Assembly: GCA_043821115.1 (NCBI GenBank)
Contig: JBDRDD010000024.1
Span: 62,001-126,000, forward strand
DNA length: 64,000 bases
Source: JBDRDD01 sp043821115
GTDB lineage: Bacteria; CAYTYR01; UBA6262; DAOVJB01
Direction: 5' to 3'
Shown: in pieces, positions 51,917 to 61,655 of the stretch
Layout: the number at the start of each line of letters is the position of its first letter
How positions within the stretch are numbered: the first letter of the stretch is position 1
Translations under genes and position numbers: made by a program
Notes under the pieces: generated by a model
What the model saw: the letters and a program-made list of their open reading frames with translations, nothing else
Told to the model about the DNA's origin: nothing
Databases searched by the model: none

Positions 51917-53202
51917 CACAGCTTACCGAGGCGAGAAAAGGCCGCATCACAAAAGAGATGAGGATAATAGCAAAACAGGAAGGGCTTTCCCCTGAATTTA
52001 TAAGGTATAACATCGAAAGAGGGTTGATAACTCTTTTTTCAAACAGTCTTAGAAGAAAAAGGATGAAATATGACTTAAGAGCCGTGGGGAAGAATCTGAG
52101 TACCAAGGTCAATGCCAATATAGGGACCTCCCCTGAGAATATAAACATAAAAAAAGAAAGACTTAAAATGAAGGTAGCCCTTGAGGCAGGGGCTGACGCT
52201 GTTATGGACCTCTCAACAGGCGGGGACCTTAAAAAGATACGTAAGATGGTGCTTGACGAATGCACTGTTCCCGTAGGCACTGTTCCGATATACCAGGCGG
52301 TATGCCAGAGTAGCAGATATAAGGAACCAGTGACAAGAATGGATCCCGAGCAACTATTTGATGCAATAGAACAGCAAGCCGAGGAAGGCGTTGATTTTAT
52401 AACCGTGCACTGCGGTGTGACAAGAAGGGTGCTTGAAATACTTGAGGAACACAAGAGAGTTACCGGGATAGTGAGCCGGGGTGGTGCTTTTCTTGCTGCC
52501 TGGATGTCACACACGAAGAAAGAGAATCCTCTTTACGAGCATTACGACAGGCTCCTTGATATAGCCTACAAGCATGACGTAACCCTTAGCCTCGGTGACG
52601 GGCTTCGTCCGGGGTGTCTTGCGGATGCCACGGATTCAGCACAGATAGCAGAGCTCTCCATACTAGGGAAACTCGCCAAGCGTGCGTGGAAAAGGGATGT
52701 GCAGGTTATGATAGAAGGTCCTGGCCACATTCCGATGGACCAGATAGAAGCCAATGTCGCTCTTGAAAAATCTCTTTGTTACGGCGCACCGTTTTATGTT
52801 CTGGGACCTCTTGTCACCGATGTCGCTGCCGGCTATGACCATGTTACATGTGCTATAGGGGGCGCTATTGCCGCTGCATGCGGTGCTGATTTCCTGTGTT
52901 ATGTCACCCCGAGCGAGCATCTTAGCCTGCCTGATGTCGAGGATGTAAGGGTGGGTGTCATAACCATGCGTATTGCGGCTCATGCCGCTGATATAGCAAA
53001 AGGTGTAAAAGGAGCCATGGAGTGGGATACGAACATGTCACGCGCGAGGGGCAAGCTCGACTGGAAGAAGCAGGAACATTTTGCGCTTGACGGGAAGAAT
53101 TTCCGCGCCAAGAGGAAGCAGTCAAAACCCAAGGAAGCGAAAGTATGTACAATGTGCGGGAAATTTTGCTCTATGAAACAGATGGAGAAGTATATAAAAT
53201 GA
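51913..53202 (+). CDS. thiC: Phosphomethylpyrimidine synthase
   Basis: A 429-residue radical-SAM-like enzyme converting aminoimidazole ribotide to HMP-P. Conserved segments are ANIGTSPEN, DAVMDLSTGGD, VPIYQAVCQ, HCGVTR and EGPGHIPMDQI. It is of the short type without the N-terminal extension. The C-terminal cluster motif reads C-T-M-C-G-K-F-C, that is CX2CX3C; the E. coli-type enzymes have CX2CX4C (CSMCGPKFC). It overlaps thiE by four bases. No TPP riboswitch precedes the thi genes. Confidence 0.95.
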   Translation: MTQLTEARKGRITKEMRIIAKQEGLSPEFIRYNIERGLITLFSNSLRRKRMKYDLRAVGKNLSTKVNANIGTSPENINIKKERLKMKVALEAGADAVMDLSTGGDLKKIRKMVLDECTVPVGTVPIYQAVCQSSRYKEPVTRMDPEQLFDAIEQQAEEGVDFITVHCGVTRRVLEILEEHKRVTGIVSRGGAFLAAWMSHTKKENPLYEHYDRLLDIAYKHDVTLSLGDGLRPGCLADATDSAQIAELSILGKLAKRAWKRDVQVMIEGPGHIPMDQIEANVALEKSLCYGAPFYVLGPLVTDVAAGYDHVTCAIGGAIAAACGADFLCYVTPSEHLSLPDVEDVRVGVITMRIAAHAADIAKGVKGAMEWDTNMSRARGKLDWKKQEHFALDGKNFRAKRKQSKPKEAKVCTMCGKFCSMKQMEKYIK

Positions 53203-53218
53203 GCTGAAGGAGCATGAT

Positions 53219-54349
53219 GTGAAACGATTTGTGCTCTTACTGATGTGTTTTGTTCTCTCTTTCATGCTTGCATGTGAGAGGGAGAACAGGTTTATTAGCA
53301 GGACAGGTCCCAGGGAAATTAATATAGGTGTCATACTGCCTCTTACCGGTGAGCTTTCCGGAGTCGGCCAGAAGGTAAAAAAAGGAATAGCTCTTGCAGC
53401 CGATGAGATAAACATGATCGGGGGGGTGGATGGTTCAAGGATAAGGCTTTTATTTTTTGATGATAAAGGATATACGGATGAGTCTGCCAGAGGAGCTGAA
53501 AAATTCCTGATGCTCGGGGATGTTACTGTGCTGATAGGCAGTGTCTCAAATGAATCCACTATATCGATAGCTTCTATCACCTCAAAGGTCAGGATGCCAA
53601 TGATGGCTCCCGTTGCCTCACAGGTCGGTATTACCAATATAGGTCCTTATACCTTCAGAAACAGCCTCACTGACCATGACCAGGCAAGAAATATCGCTGA
53701 ATATGCATTTACCATGAAGAGTTTCAGGACGTTCGCAGTGGTCTATCCGAACACGCAGCAGGGTATGGTGTTAAACAAGATATTTACACAGAGAATACAG
53801 GAGATAGGCGGGAAGGTAATAGCCAACGAGCAGTATTCGACTCCGATTATGGATTTCTCGGCTCTTGTATCAAAACTCAAAGTCATAGAACCCCAAACAA
53901 TTTACTTTGCCGGTAGTTTTAATGAAGCTGTGGCTATTGCCCGGGAAGCAAATCAACAGAATCTTGATGTGGTGTTTCTTGGGACCAGCGAATGGGGCAA
54001 CGGCGATATAATTGAGAGCGGCGGGATATATATGAACGGGGCGATATTCACGTCTTCATTCTATAAAGACTCAACCGATCCCCTGAGCGTAAATTTCGTA
54101 AAGAGGTTTGAAATGAATTTCAGAGAGGATCCTGACGGCTTTGCAGCACAGGGATATGACGCTCTTCGCGTCATAGTACAGGCAATGTTTGTGGGGGGTA
54201 AAACCCGTGAGGGAATAAGGGAAGGCTTGTTAAAAATAGAAAATTTTCCCGGTGTGACCGGCAGGATGTCATTTAAGGCTAACGGGGATGTAACAAAAGA
54301 GGTAGTGATCCTGGGTGTGTACAACGGACAGATAGTGCAGCTACAGTAA
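53219..54349 (+). CDS. Branched-chain amino acid-type ABC substrate-binding lipoprotein
   Basis: A 376-residue protein of the periplasmic binding protein type 1 (LivK) fold. The signal peptide ends in the lipobox L-A-C, so it is lipid-anchored. NIGVILPLTGELSGVGQKVKKG is the typical N-terminus of the Leu/Ile/Val-binding family. No permease or ATPase gene is adjacent, so it either joins a transporter elsewhere or acts as a sensor. The ligand is unknown. GTG 53219 follows AAGGAG by six bases. Confidence 0.85.
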   Translation: MKRFVLLLMCFVLSFMLACERENRFISRTGPREINIGVILPLTGELSGVGQKVKKGIALAADEINMIGGVDGSRIRLLFFDDKGYTDESARGAEKFLMLGDVTVLIGSVSNESTISIASITSKVRMPMMAPVASQVGITNIGPYTFRNSLTDHDQARNIAEYAFTMKSFRTFAVVYPNTQQGMVLNKIFTQRIQEIGGKVIANEQYSTPIMDFSALVSKLKVIEPQTIYFAGSFNEAVAIAREANQQNLDVVFLGTSEWGNGDIIESGGIYMNGAIFTSSFYKDSTDPLSVNFVKRFEMNFREDPDGFAAQGYDALRVIVQAMFVGGKTREGIREGLLKIENFPGVTGRMSFKANGDVTKEVVILGVYNGQIVQLQ

Positions 54350-54373
54350 AACTAACGAAGCTAAGGGGAGAGT

Positions 54374-56521
54374 ATGGTACAGTACAAGTCAGGTGATAAG
54401 GTGCTTTCGGGCATTCCGCTTGGAGGGATAGGCGCAGGCAAAATAGAGATCCTTCCGACCGGGATGCTTAGTTTTTTTAGTTATCAGAATAACTGGAGGA
54501 CTCCTCTCGGGGATTTAAAGGAGGGAAGCTACGGCAACCATTTTGCCATCTTCTGTGACAGCGGTGAAAGGAAAATATGTAAGTTGCTTCAGACGGCAGG
54601 GGTCGGGAAATACCCTACTGTTGAATCAATTTTATTTAAAGGGAGTTTTCCTGTAGCAAATCTAAAATACCAGGACAGCGAACTGCCTGTGGAAGTATCG
54701 CTTGAGGCAACATCATCATTTGTACCTTATCTTTACAAGGAATCGGCTATTCCTGGTGCGGTTTTCACATTTTATATCAAAAACCCCTCGCAAAAAACTG
54801 TTACGGTGGCTCTTATGGCCACGGGCAGAAATACAAGCGGCAGTTTGAATAATAATATAGGCCGCTACAACGAGGTCTTTGAAGATGATGAAGCTCTAGG
54901 GGTTACTTTTTATTCTACCAAGCCCCTGGCACATGATTTTGCCGCCGGAGAGCTCTCCATATCCGCTGAAAAAAAATCAGGGGATGTTTCATACATGGGG
55001 GAGTGGAATCTTAAGAAGCAATCATTTATGACTGCTCTGACTGCTATCAGGCTTGACGCGTGGAAGTATTTCTCAGCTGACGGTACCCTGCCTAACACTA
55101 ACACAAAGAAAGTCGTTGAGGGACAGGGGGAGGACCTGGCTGCTGCTGTTAGTGTAAAATGTACGCTTGAAGCAGGTCAACAGAAGCAAATAAAGTTTTT
55201 TTACAGCTGGTATGCCCCGAATCATTACGAAGGGCACATTTATGAGAAATGGTTTAAGAGTTCGAGGGAAGTCGGTAAATTCTTAAGGGATAACGCGGAT
55301 TCTCTGCGCGAGAAGACTCTTGCGTGGCATGAAATCATAGATAAATCTCCCGTGGACGGCTGGCTAAAAGACGCGCTTAAGAACAACCTGTATGTTATGT
55401 TCTCTTCTAGCTGGTGGACAAGAGACGACAAATTCAGCCTTTACGAAGCGCCTATGATATGCCCTCTTATGGGTACTCTGGATGTGCGTTTTTACGGCTC
55501 GATTCCCGTGGCTTTGCTTTTCCCTGAACTTGACAGAAGGGCTATCCTGCAGTTCTCACAAGCACAAAGAGATGACGGGTATCTTCCGCATGATCTGGGT
55601 TGGGAAAGACTTGACCTTGCAAATGACGGGACGACCTCTCCCCCGAAGTGGAAGGACCTTAATTCGAAATTCGTCCTTATGGCATACCGCGATTACCTGT
55701 GGAGTGGTAACGAGTTTACAGTAAAAGATCTGTATCCTAGTATTAAGAAAGCCATAAGGTGGCTTTTTACCACGGACAAGAACGGGGATGGTCTTCCTGA
55801 TAATGAAGGGGCTGACCAGACATTCGACCTGTGGGAGTTCTTCGATACAAATGCCTACACATCCGGCCTGTTCCTGGCCGCCTTAAAAGCTGCAACGAAA
55901 ATAGCAAAGCTAAATGATGATGAAGGCTTTGCAAGTGAGTGCAGACAGTGGTTTGAAAAGGGTCAGAAGAGTTTCGAGGAACAGTTATGGACCGGGAAGT
56001 TTTACAAGAACTGCAGCGGCAGCGAGCGAAGGGATATAAGCTGTACATTGTCGCAGCTTAACGGGCAGTGGTATGCCCATATGCTTGGCCTTGGTTACAT
56101 AGTAAATCCAGAGAGGGTAAAACAGGCGCTTGAGAGTATTTTTGAGCTTAACGTCTCAAAATGTCAATACGGCGGCTTGAACTCTGTATTGCCTGATGGA
56201 ACAATAGATGACTCGAGCGGGCATTCACGCGTTATATGGCCGGCGATGAACTATGCTCTGTGTGCGCTTGCTATCTACGAGGATATGGCCGACAAGGGTC
56301 TTGAGGTGGCAAAAAAGGTATGGGATAACATCTCATTAGGAGTTAAAAACCCGTGGAACCAGTCGGATGTGGTTAATGCTACAGATGGAAGCTACGGTTT
56401 TGGCGACTACTATATGCGTAATATGGCAATCTGGGCTATCTATATTGCTCTTGCAAGCAAAAATGATGCGATAAGGCAGAGCCTCCAGCAGTTGAAAAAG
56501 AATGCCTTGGGAGAGAAGTAA
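54374..56521 (+). CDS. GH116-family beta-glycosidase (GBA2-like)
   Basis: A 715-residue protein. The N-terminal part (GIPLGGIGAGKIEILPTG, then beta-sandwich sequence) matches the GBA2 N-domain; the C-terminal part is the (alpha/alpha)6 barrel formerly called DUF608. E358 in YEAP and D485 in TFDLWEF are 127 residues apart, the same distance as the nucleophile and acid/base of the Sulfolobus GH116 beta-glucosidase (E335 and D462). No signal peptide is visible, so it is probably cytoplasmic. The adjacent sugar transporter gene, sharing one base, suggests that it splits an imported glycoside. Confidence 0.85.
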   Translation: MVQYKSGDKVLSGIPLGGIGAGKIEILPTGMLSFFSYQNNWRTPLGDLKEGSYGNHFAIFCDSGERKICKLLQTAGVGKYPTVESILFKGSFPVANLKYQDSELPVEVSLEATSSFVPYLYKESAIPGAVFTFYIKNPSQKTVTVALMATGRNTSGSLNNNIGRYNEVFEDDEALGVTFYSTKPLAHDFAAGELSISAEKKSGDVSYMGEWNLKKQSFMTALTAIRLDAWKYFSADGTLPNTNTKKVVEGQGEDLAAAVSVKCTLEAGQQKQIKFFYSWYAPNHYEGHIYEKWFKSSREVGKFLRDNADSLREKTLAWHEIIDKSPVDGWLKDALKNNLYVMFSSSWWTRDDKFSLYEAPMICPLMGTLDVRFYGSIPVALLFPELDRRAILQFSQAQRDDGYLPHDLGWERLDLANDGTTSPPKWKDLNSKFVLMAYRDYLWSGNEFTVKDLYPSIKKAIRWLFTTDKNGDGLPDNEGADQTFDLWEFFDTNAYTSGLFLAALKAATKIAKLNDDEGFASECRQWFEKGQKSFEEQLWTGKFYKNCSGSERRDISCTLSQLNGQWYAHMLGLGYIVNPERVKQALESIFELNVSKCQYGGLNSVLPDGTIDDSSGHSRVIWPAMNYALCALAIYEDMADKGLEVAKKVWDNISLGVKNPWNQSDVVNATDGSYGFGDYYMRNMAIWAIYIALASKNDAIRQSLQQLKKNALGEK

Positions 56522-57492
56522 TGCTGCTTCCTATAGCGATGTGTGCTGTTTCCGGCATCCTTCTTGGTAGCTGGACGATTTTTATGCGAAAGAGTCAGCC
56601 GCATCAATTTGAAAATTTTTTCGTGGTATTCGTTACTATTCTCTCAGCGTGCTTCATAGCCTATTGCGTTACAACCACGGGCCTTGGGGCCTTCACACAG
56701 GAACTCTTGAGTGCTTCAGCAGCTGCATGGCTTTGGGTTGCTTTGGGAGGCGTGGGATGGGGCATAGGTCAAATACTATTCGGTTACGGTATAACAATGC
56801 TTGGTCTGGCCCTTGGTTATGCCATCATGATAGGTGTATCCATGCTTATGGGAACATTTGTAACAATGTTTCTCATGGGTGGTATTCCTGAGAGTGCGCC
56901 TGGTGCGGTCTACATATATGCTACGATTGGGGTCATTATCTCACTTGTGGGAATAGTTCTTAGCGCCTGGGCCGGGAAAATAAAATCTTCCAAGCTTAAT
57001 ATAAATAATTTTCCGGCAGGGCTTATCGTATGTATAAGTTCAGGAAGCGTTGGTTCCCTTTTTGCTCTTTCATATGCTGGTGCGACAAGAAAGGCACCGG
57101 GATTTTTGACTACATGGCCTGCTATGGCGGTAATAGTATTTATTTACTGTCTGGTCCAAGTAACATTTTTTATATACAAAATACAGCGGCTTAAAACATG
57201 GGGGCTTTTCTCAACTGATAGAAGAAAATATTTTCTTTTTCCCCTTATCAGCGCCCTTATGTTCTCACTGGCCCTTGTGTTTAATTTCAAGGCTACCGAT
57301 ATAGTTGGGATATCGCTATCATACCCTATGATGATGGGGATACAGATATTTGTGGGTAACGTTTGGTCGTTTTTACTGTTTAAGGAATGGGAACACGCGC
57401 CCAAAAGGGCCGTGCGTACCCAGTATGCGGGTCTTTTGTTGCTTCTGGTTTCATCGGTTCTTATAGGAAGGGCGATGGGATATATACGCTAG
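56521..57492 (+). CDS. RhaT-like sugar/proton symporter (DMT superfamily)
   Basis: A 323-residue membrane protein with ten helices. GILLGSWTIFMRKSQPHQFENF at the start and GYAIMIGVSMLMGTF in the middle resemble the L-rhamnose transporter RhaT and related drug/metabolite superfamily sugar uptake proteins. The start ATG overlaps the stop of the GH116 gene by one base. The pair probably forms a glycoside or oligosaccharide utilisation unit. The transported sugar is unknown. Confidence 0.78.
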   Translation: MLLPIAMCAVSGILLGSWTIFMRKSQPHQFENFFVVFVTILSACFIAYCVTTTGLGAFTQELLSASAAAWLWVALGGVGWGIGQILFGYGITMLGLALGYAIMIGVSMLMGTFVTMFLMGGIPESAPGAVYIYATIGVIISLVGIVLSAWAGKIKSSKLNINNFPAGLIVCISSGSVGSLFALSYAGATRKAPGFLTTWPAMAVIVFIYCLVQVTFFIYKIQRLKTWGLFSTDRRKYFLFPLISALMFSLALVFNFKATDIVGISLSYPMMMGIQIFVGNVWSFLLFKEWEHAPKRAVRTQYAGLLLLLVSSVLIGRAMGYIR

Positions 57493-57509
57493 TTAAAAAG
57501 GGAGGAATA

Positions 57510-57806
57510 ATGGCAGAGCAGAAAAAGCAAATAAATATAGAGATTGACGATAAAACGGCTGGGGGTGTTTATAGTAATTCGGCTCTCATAAGCCACACGA
57601 AAACCGAGTTCGTGCTGGATTTTCTTTTCATTCAACCACAGACACCCAAAGCAAAAGTCCGCTCACGCATTATTACATCACCTAGCCATGTAAAGAAACT
57701 ACTACTTGCTCTCGGAGAGAACGTGAAGAAATATGAACAGCGCTACGGTGAGATATCTGTTTCGCGAGGGCCGGAGGATGATAAAAAAGTAGGGTTCATA
57801 ATGTAA
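57510..57806 (+). CDS. DUF3467 family protein
   Basis: A 98-residue protein with GGVYSNSALISHTKTEFVLDFLF and the RIITSPSHVKKLLLALGENVKKYE segment typical of DUF3467, a small family of unknown function found in many bacteria. ATG 57510 follows GGAGG. An in-frame start further upstream (57387) lies inside the transporter gene and is less likely. It contains no catalytic motif. Confidence 0.82.
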   Translation: MAEQKKQINIEIDDKTAGGVYSNSALISHTKTEFVLDFLFIQPQTPKAKVRSRIITSPSHVKKLLLALGENVKKYEQRYGEISVSRGPEDDKKVGFIM

Positions 57807-57826
57807 CCCGGTGCCAGGAGGGTAAA

Positions 57827-58378
57827 GTGAAACTAGGGATAATAAGTGATACACACGGAAGCCTGACTGCATGGAATGCGGTCATGGAAACTATTTTTAC
57901 CAGCGTTGATATGATCATACATGCCGGTGATATATTCTACTACGGGCCTCGTAACCCTGTACCTGGGGGTTATGCCCCGGGTGATCTTGCGGCAAGCATG
58001 AATTCAGTCCAGATGCCAATCATCGCGGTGAGGGGCAACTGTGATTCCGAAGTAGATCAGCTTGTGACAAACTTTCCTATACAGGTTCCTTTTGCTTTTT
58101 GCCAGATAGATCCGCTTAGGATTCTGGTCAATCATGGGCATGAACTAGACGACGAGCAGAAGATAGATATTGCCAGGAAATGGTCGGTTGACCTTTTTAT
58201 CTCGGGTCACACTCACCGCCCGAAACTGGTAAGAGACAGCGGGGTTGTACTTCTTAATCCCGGAAGCCCGTCTTTTCCTAAGGAAGAACCCACTGTGGCA
58301 GTGGTAACGATTAACAAAAAGGGTGAGGCCGATATTAAGGTATTTAATGTCGACACGGGTGAAATAGTACTGGAGTGA
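57827..58378 (+). CDS. YfcE-type metallophosphodiesterase
   Basis: A 183-residue calcineurin-like enzyme with DTHG near the start, AGDIFYYGP, RGNCDSE, NHGHEL and SGHTHRP, the complete metal-binding set of the YfcE family. The family hydrolyses model phosphodiesters; the natural substrate is unknown. GTG 57827 is preceded by AGGAGGG. It is the second phosphoesterase of this class in the window. Confidence 0.9.
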   Translation: MKLGIISDTHGSLTAWNAVMETIFTSVDMIIHAGDIFYYGPRNPVPGGYAPGDLAASMNSVQMPIIAVRGNCDSEVDQLVTNFPIQVPFAFCQIDPLRILVNHGHELDDEQKIDIARKWSVDLFISGHTHRPKLVRDSGVVLLNPGSPSFPKEEPTVAVVTINKKGEADIKVFNVDTGEIVLE

Positions 58379-58393
58379 GGGCGGTAGGGGTTT

Positions 58394-59644
58394 ATGCATA
58401 CGGAAATTGTTTCTGTCGGAACGGAATTACTGGACGGTCATATTAATACTGATGGTCCGTTTATAGGCGAGCAGCTGCTTGGCATAGGTGTGAGTGTAGA
58501 ACGTCAGACCACAGTAGCGGACCAGAAGCAGCAGCTTTTGGATGTGTTAAGAGAAGTACTTGAGCGCTCTGACATCATTATAATAACAGGCGGGCTCGGG
58601 CCGACCTTTGATGATATAACGCGTGAAACGCTTGCCGAGGTTTTGCAAAAGAAGCTGGTATTCAATAAGGAAGTTATGGAGGATATTGCATCAAGCTTTG
58701 CCAAGAGGGGCATACGTATGCCCAAGGAAAATGATCGCCAGGCATACATAATTGAAGGGGCTATGGTCATAATAAACAAATTCGGCACGGCTCCTGGGAT
58801 GATAATAGAAGAGAAAAAAAAGCAAATAATAGTGCTTCCCGGTCCACCCAGGGAACTTGAGCCAATGGTGAGGGATTCGGTCCTGTTGTATCTTAAAAAG
58901 AAGATAAAGAGAAAAATAATAAAGAACTACCTGATTCACATCTGTGGGATGACTGAATCCGAGGTTCATGAGAAGATATACCCGATCCTTGAAACTGAAA
59001 AAAAACTAGAAAATGAGGCTCTAACCTTTGCACTTCTTGCCCGCCCCTGTGTAGTAGATGTGAAGATAAGCGTTAAAGGAAACAACGAGATGGTTATCGA
59101 GGGCCTGGTGAAGAAACTTGTGCGTGAACTGCGAGACTGCCTGGGTGAGGCCGTTTTTGGGGAAAATGAAGATACCCTGCAAAGCGTGGTAGGAAATCTT
59201 CTTGCAAAAAAAAGAGTCACGGTTTCTGTGGCCGAATCATGCACCGGCGGGCTTTTAGGGAATCTCATAACAAGTGTAAATGGGAGTTCCCTGTATTTCA
59301 AAGGCGGTGTTATCGCCTATAGTAACAAGCTAAAGACAGAGGTATTAAAAGTTCCGGATTCGGTTCTTTTGGAGAGCGGTGCCGTTAGCAGTGAGGTCGC
59401 ACTTGCTATGGCCTCCGGTGTGCGTGATATCTCCGGGGCAGGTATCTCTCTAGGGATAACCGGTATCGCGGGTCCGGGTGGTGGGACAAAAGATAAGCCC
59501 GTAGGCCTTGTATATATAGCTGTTTCAAGTGAAAAGGGCAAAGAGGTAAATGAGTATAGATTCGTGGGTTCGCGCCAGGAGATAAAATACCGCTCTGCCA
59601 TGGCTGCTTTGGATATGCTTAGAAGAGTACTTCTTAAACTATAG
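58394..59644 (+). CDS. cinA: CinA family protein (nicotinamide-nucleotide amidase / ADP-ribose pyrophosphatase)
   Basis: A 416-residue two-domain protein. The N-terminal COG1058 domain has VGTELLDGHINTDG and TGGLGPTFDDITRE and resembles molybdopterin-binding folds with ADP-ribose pyrophosphatase activity. The C-terminal amidase domain has AESCTGGLLGNLIT and GITGIAGPGGGTKDKPVG and deamidates nicotinamide mononucleotide. It recycles pyridine nucleotides. It starts 15 bases after the phosphodiesterase. Confidence 0.93.
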   Translation: MHTEIVSVGTELLDGHINTDGPFIGEQLLGIGVSVERQTTVADQKQQLLDVLREVLERSDIIIITGGLGPTFDDITRETLAEVLQKKLVFNKEVMEDIASSFAKRGIRMPKENDRQAYIIEGAMVIINKFGTAPGMIIEEKKKQIIVLPGPPRELEPMVRDSVLLYLKKKIKRKIIKNYLIHICGMTESEVHEKIYPILETEKKLENEALTFALLARPCVVDVKISVKGNNEMVIEGLVKKLVRELRDCLGEAVFGENEDTLQSVVGNLLAKKRVTVSVAESCTGGLLGNLITSVNGSSLYFKGGVIAYSNKLKTEVLKVPDSVLLESGAVSSEVALAMASGVRDISGAGISLGITGIAGPGGGTKDKPVGLVYIAVSSEKGKEVNEYRFVGSRQEIKYRSAMAALDMLRRVLLKL

Positions 59645-59653
59645 AGGGTAAAC

Positions 59654-60214
59654 ATGCGCACTTTTATAGCGCTGGAGCTCAGTGATGAGGTTCGCTCGAA
59701 CATTTCCCGAGCAATAGATGAGTGCAGAAGTATTAGTCCGCAGGTAAAATGGGTTAAACAGGATAACATACATATAACGCTTAGGTTCCTGGGGGAGGTT
59801 AATCCTGCTGATATTGAAAATGTAGAGAAAGCCACGCGTGCTGCTTCGCAGGGACATGCGGGTTTTTCTGTAGCATTTAAGGGGATGGATGGATTCCCGA
59901 ACATAAGAAATCCACGGGTTATATGGGTCGGTGTGACAGCTGGAGGAAATGTTGTAAGCGAGCTAAGCGAGAAGATAGCCCGCGAGCTCATTTGCTACGG
60001 GTTTATCCCGGATGAGAGAAAATTTGTTCCCCATGTAACAATAGCAAGGATTAAGATGCTCAAGAACAAGGCAGGACTGGCAAAAAAGGTAGAATCTTTC
60101 AAAATTTCTGATTTTGGTTCTGCCTCAATAAGAAGAATAGTTATCATGGAGAGTATGCTAACCTCCACGGGGCCCAGGTACTCCGTGGTGAAGGCCATAG
60201 ATTTAGCAAAATAG
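59654..60214 (+). CDS. thpR: RNA 2',3'-cyclic phosphodiesterase
   Basis: A 186-residue protein of the 2H phosphoesterase family. The two catalytic HxTx motifs are HITLRFLGE (about residue 41) and HVTIARI (about residue 128). It opens 2',3'-cyclic phosphate ends of RNA. GAGGG precedes ATG 59654. Its place between cinA and ruvX fits a housekeeping operon. Confidence 0.93.
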   Translation: MRTFIALELSDEVRSNISRAIDECRSISPQVKWVKQDNIHITLRFLGEVNPADIENVEKATRAASQGHAGFSVAFKGMDGFPNIRNPRVIWVGVTAGGNVVSELSEKIARELICYGFIPDERKFVPHVTIARIKMLKNKAGLAKKVESFKISDFGSASIRRIVIMESMLTSTGPRYSVVKAIDLAK

Positions 60215-60225
60215 CAGGGGCTGAT

Positions 60226-60642
60226 ATGAGGATAATGGCTTTAGATTTAGGGACCAAGACAATAGGTGTTGCCGTGAGCGATCCTTTGGGATATACCGCA
60301 CAGGGAATAAAAACCATAAGGCGTTCGGGTAAGAAGGAGGACCTTGCGCAGCTTGCGGACTTGATCAAGAGCTATGAAGTTCAAGAGATCATAATAGGTT
60401 TTCCCAAGAACATGAACGGGACTGTGGGGTTCAAAGCCCAGGAGGTAAACTCTTTTATTGATATTCTTAAAAAAGAATTCAATCTGGATGTTAGGCCATG
60501 GGACGAAAGGCTTTCGACCAAAGCAGGCGAGAGGATGCTTATTGAAGGCGATGTTTCAAGGAAGAAAAGAAAAAAGGTGATTGATACTGTTGCGGCTTGT
60601 CTTATCCTGCAAAATTACTTAGACAGAAAACAAAATGAATGA
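60226..60642 (+). CDS. ruvX: Holliday junction resolvase-like protein (YqgF/RuvX)
   Basis: A 138-residue protein with LDLGTKTIGVAVSD, the first acidic RNase H-like motif, IIIGFPKNMNGTVG and WDERLSTKAGERML, the later acidic sites. The family is involved in 16S rRNA 5'-end processing and in recombination. It overlaps mltG by eight bases. Confidence 0.93.
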   Translation: MRIMALDLGTKTIGVAVSDPLGYTAQGIKTIRRSGKKEDLAQLADLIKSYEVQEIIIGFPKNMNGTVGFKAQEVNSFIDILKKEFNLDVRPWDERLSTKAGERMLIEGDVSRKKRKKVIDTVAACLILQNYLDRKQNE

Positions 60643-61597
60643 TATAAAAAGTACTTTATTAAAAAATCTGGGCAATAGGCGTAGTGTATTTATCGGTATT
60701 CTACTACTTGTCATAATAACGGTTATCCTGTTTTTGCATCCCTTTGGCACTAGGGTTAATGTAAACGTCGTTGTTTCTCCGGGCATGGGTGCAAAACAGA
60801 TAGCTTCGGATTTAAAAGAAAGAGGACTTATCCAGAGCGAGACACTCTTTCTCATACTCGTCAGGTTAAGGGGGGCTCAGAACAGCCTTCAGGCAGGAGA
60901 ATATGTTTTTAAGGCCAAAACGGGTACTTTCTCTATTCTGAGCAAGATCATAAAGGGAGAAGTCAGGGCTATTAAGTTTACTGTTCCGGAGGGATATACC
61001 GCCATGCAAATAGCCCGGCTTGTCGAAGAAAAAAAATTTGGGAGTGCAAAGGTATTCCTGGAGAAGGTTCGAGAAAGAAAACTCGAAGGATACCTGTTCC
61101 CAGAGACATATATGCTGCATCGCGGGATGGATGAAGATGATATTATCCGCATTATGAGGGCCCAATTCGATAAGGTTTTCACGCAGGAGCTCAAAAAACG
61201 TTCTTTGGAAATAGGCATGAGCGAGAAGGAGGTCGTTACCCTGGCTTCGATCATAGAGAAAGAGGCCAAACAGGAGGAGGAAAGAACGCTTATCTCGAGC
61301 GTGTTCCACAACCGTCTTAAGAAGGGATGGCTATTGGAATCATGTGCTACCGTGCAGTACGCACTGGGGGAGCATAAGAAGAAGTTGAGTTATGATGATT
61401 TAAGAGTTGTCTCTGACTACAACACCTATCTGCATGTGGGGCTTCCACCTGCTCCAATATGCAATCCCGGGGAAGCGTCTTTGCGGGCGGCGCTTTATCC
61501 GGCTCAGTCCGATGATTTGTTCTTCGTATCAGGCGAGGACGGCACACACAGATTTTCGCGTTACTACAAGCAGCATTTGAGGAACAAGAAGCTATAA
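60635..61597 (+). CDS. mltG: Endolytic transglycosylase MltG
   Basis: A 320-residue protein with an N-terminal transmembrane helix (about residues 18-35) and the YceG domain. A LysM-like part (VSPGMGAKQIASDL) precedes the catalytic part: EGYLFPETY, LASIIEKEAKQ with the catalytic glutamate, and GLPPAPICNPG. It cleaves nascent glycan strands in the periplasm. ruvX-mltG is a common pair. Confidence 0.95.
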   Translation: MNDIKSTLLKNLGNRRSVFIGILLLVIITVILFLHPFGTRVNVNVVVSPGMGAKQIASDLKERGLIQSETLFLILVRLRGAQNSLQAGEYVFKAKTGTFSILSKIIKGEVRAIKFTVPEGYTAMQIARLVEEKKFGSAKVFLEKVRERKLEGYLFPETYMLHRGMDEDDIIRIMRAQFDKVFTQELKKRSLEIGMSEKEVVTLASIIEKEAKQEEERTLISSVFHNRLKKGWLLESCATVQYALGEHKKKLSYDDLRVVSDYNTYLHVGLPPAPICNPGEASLRAALYPAQSDDLFFVSGEDGTHRFSRYYKQHLRNKKL

Positions 61598-61655
61598 TAG
61601 CGTGATGTATAACCTTAAGGGAGGAGTACTTATGCTGTTCTAAAGGAGGAAGTGC

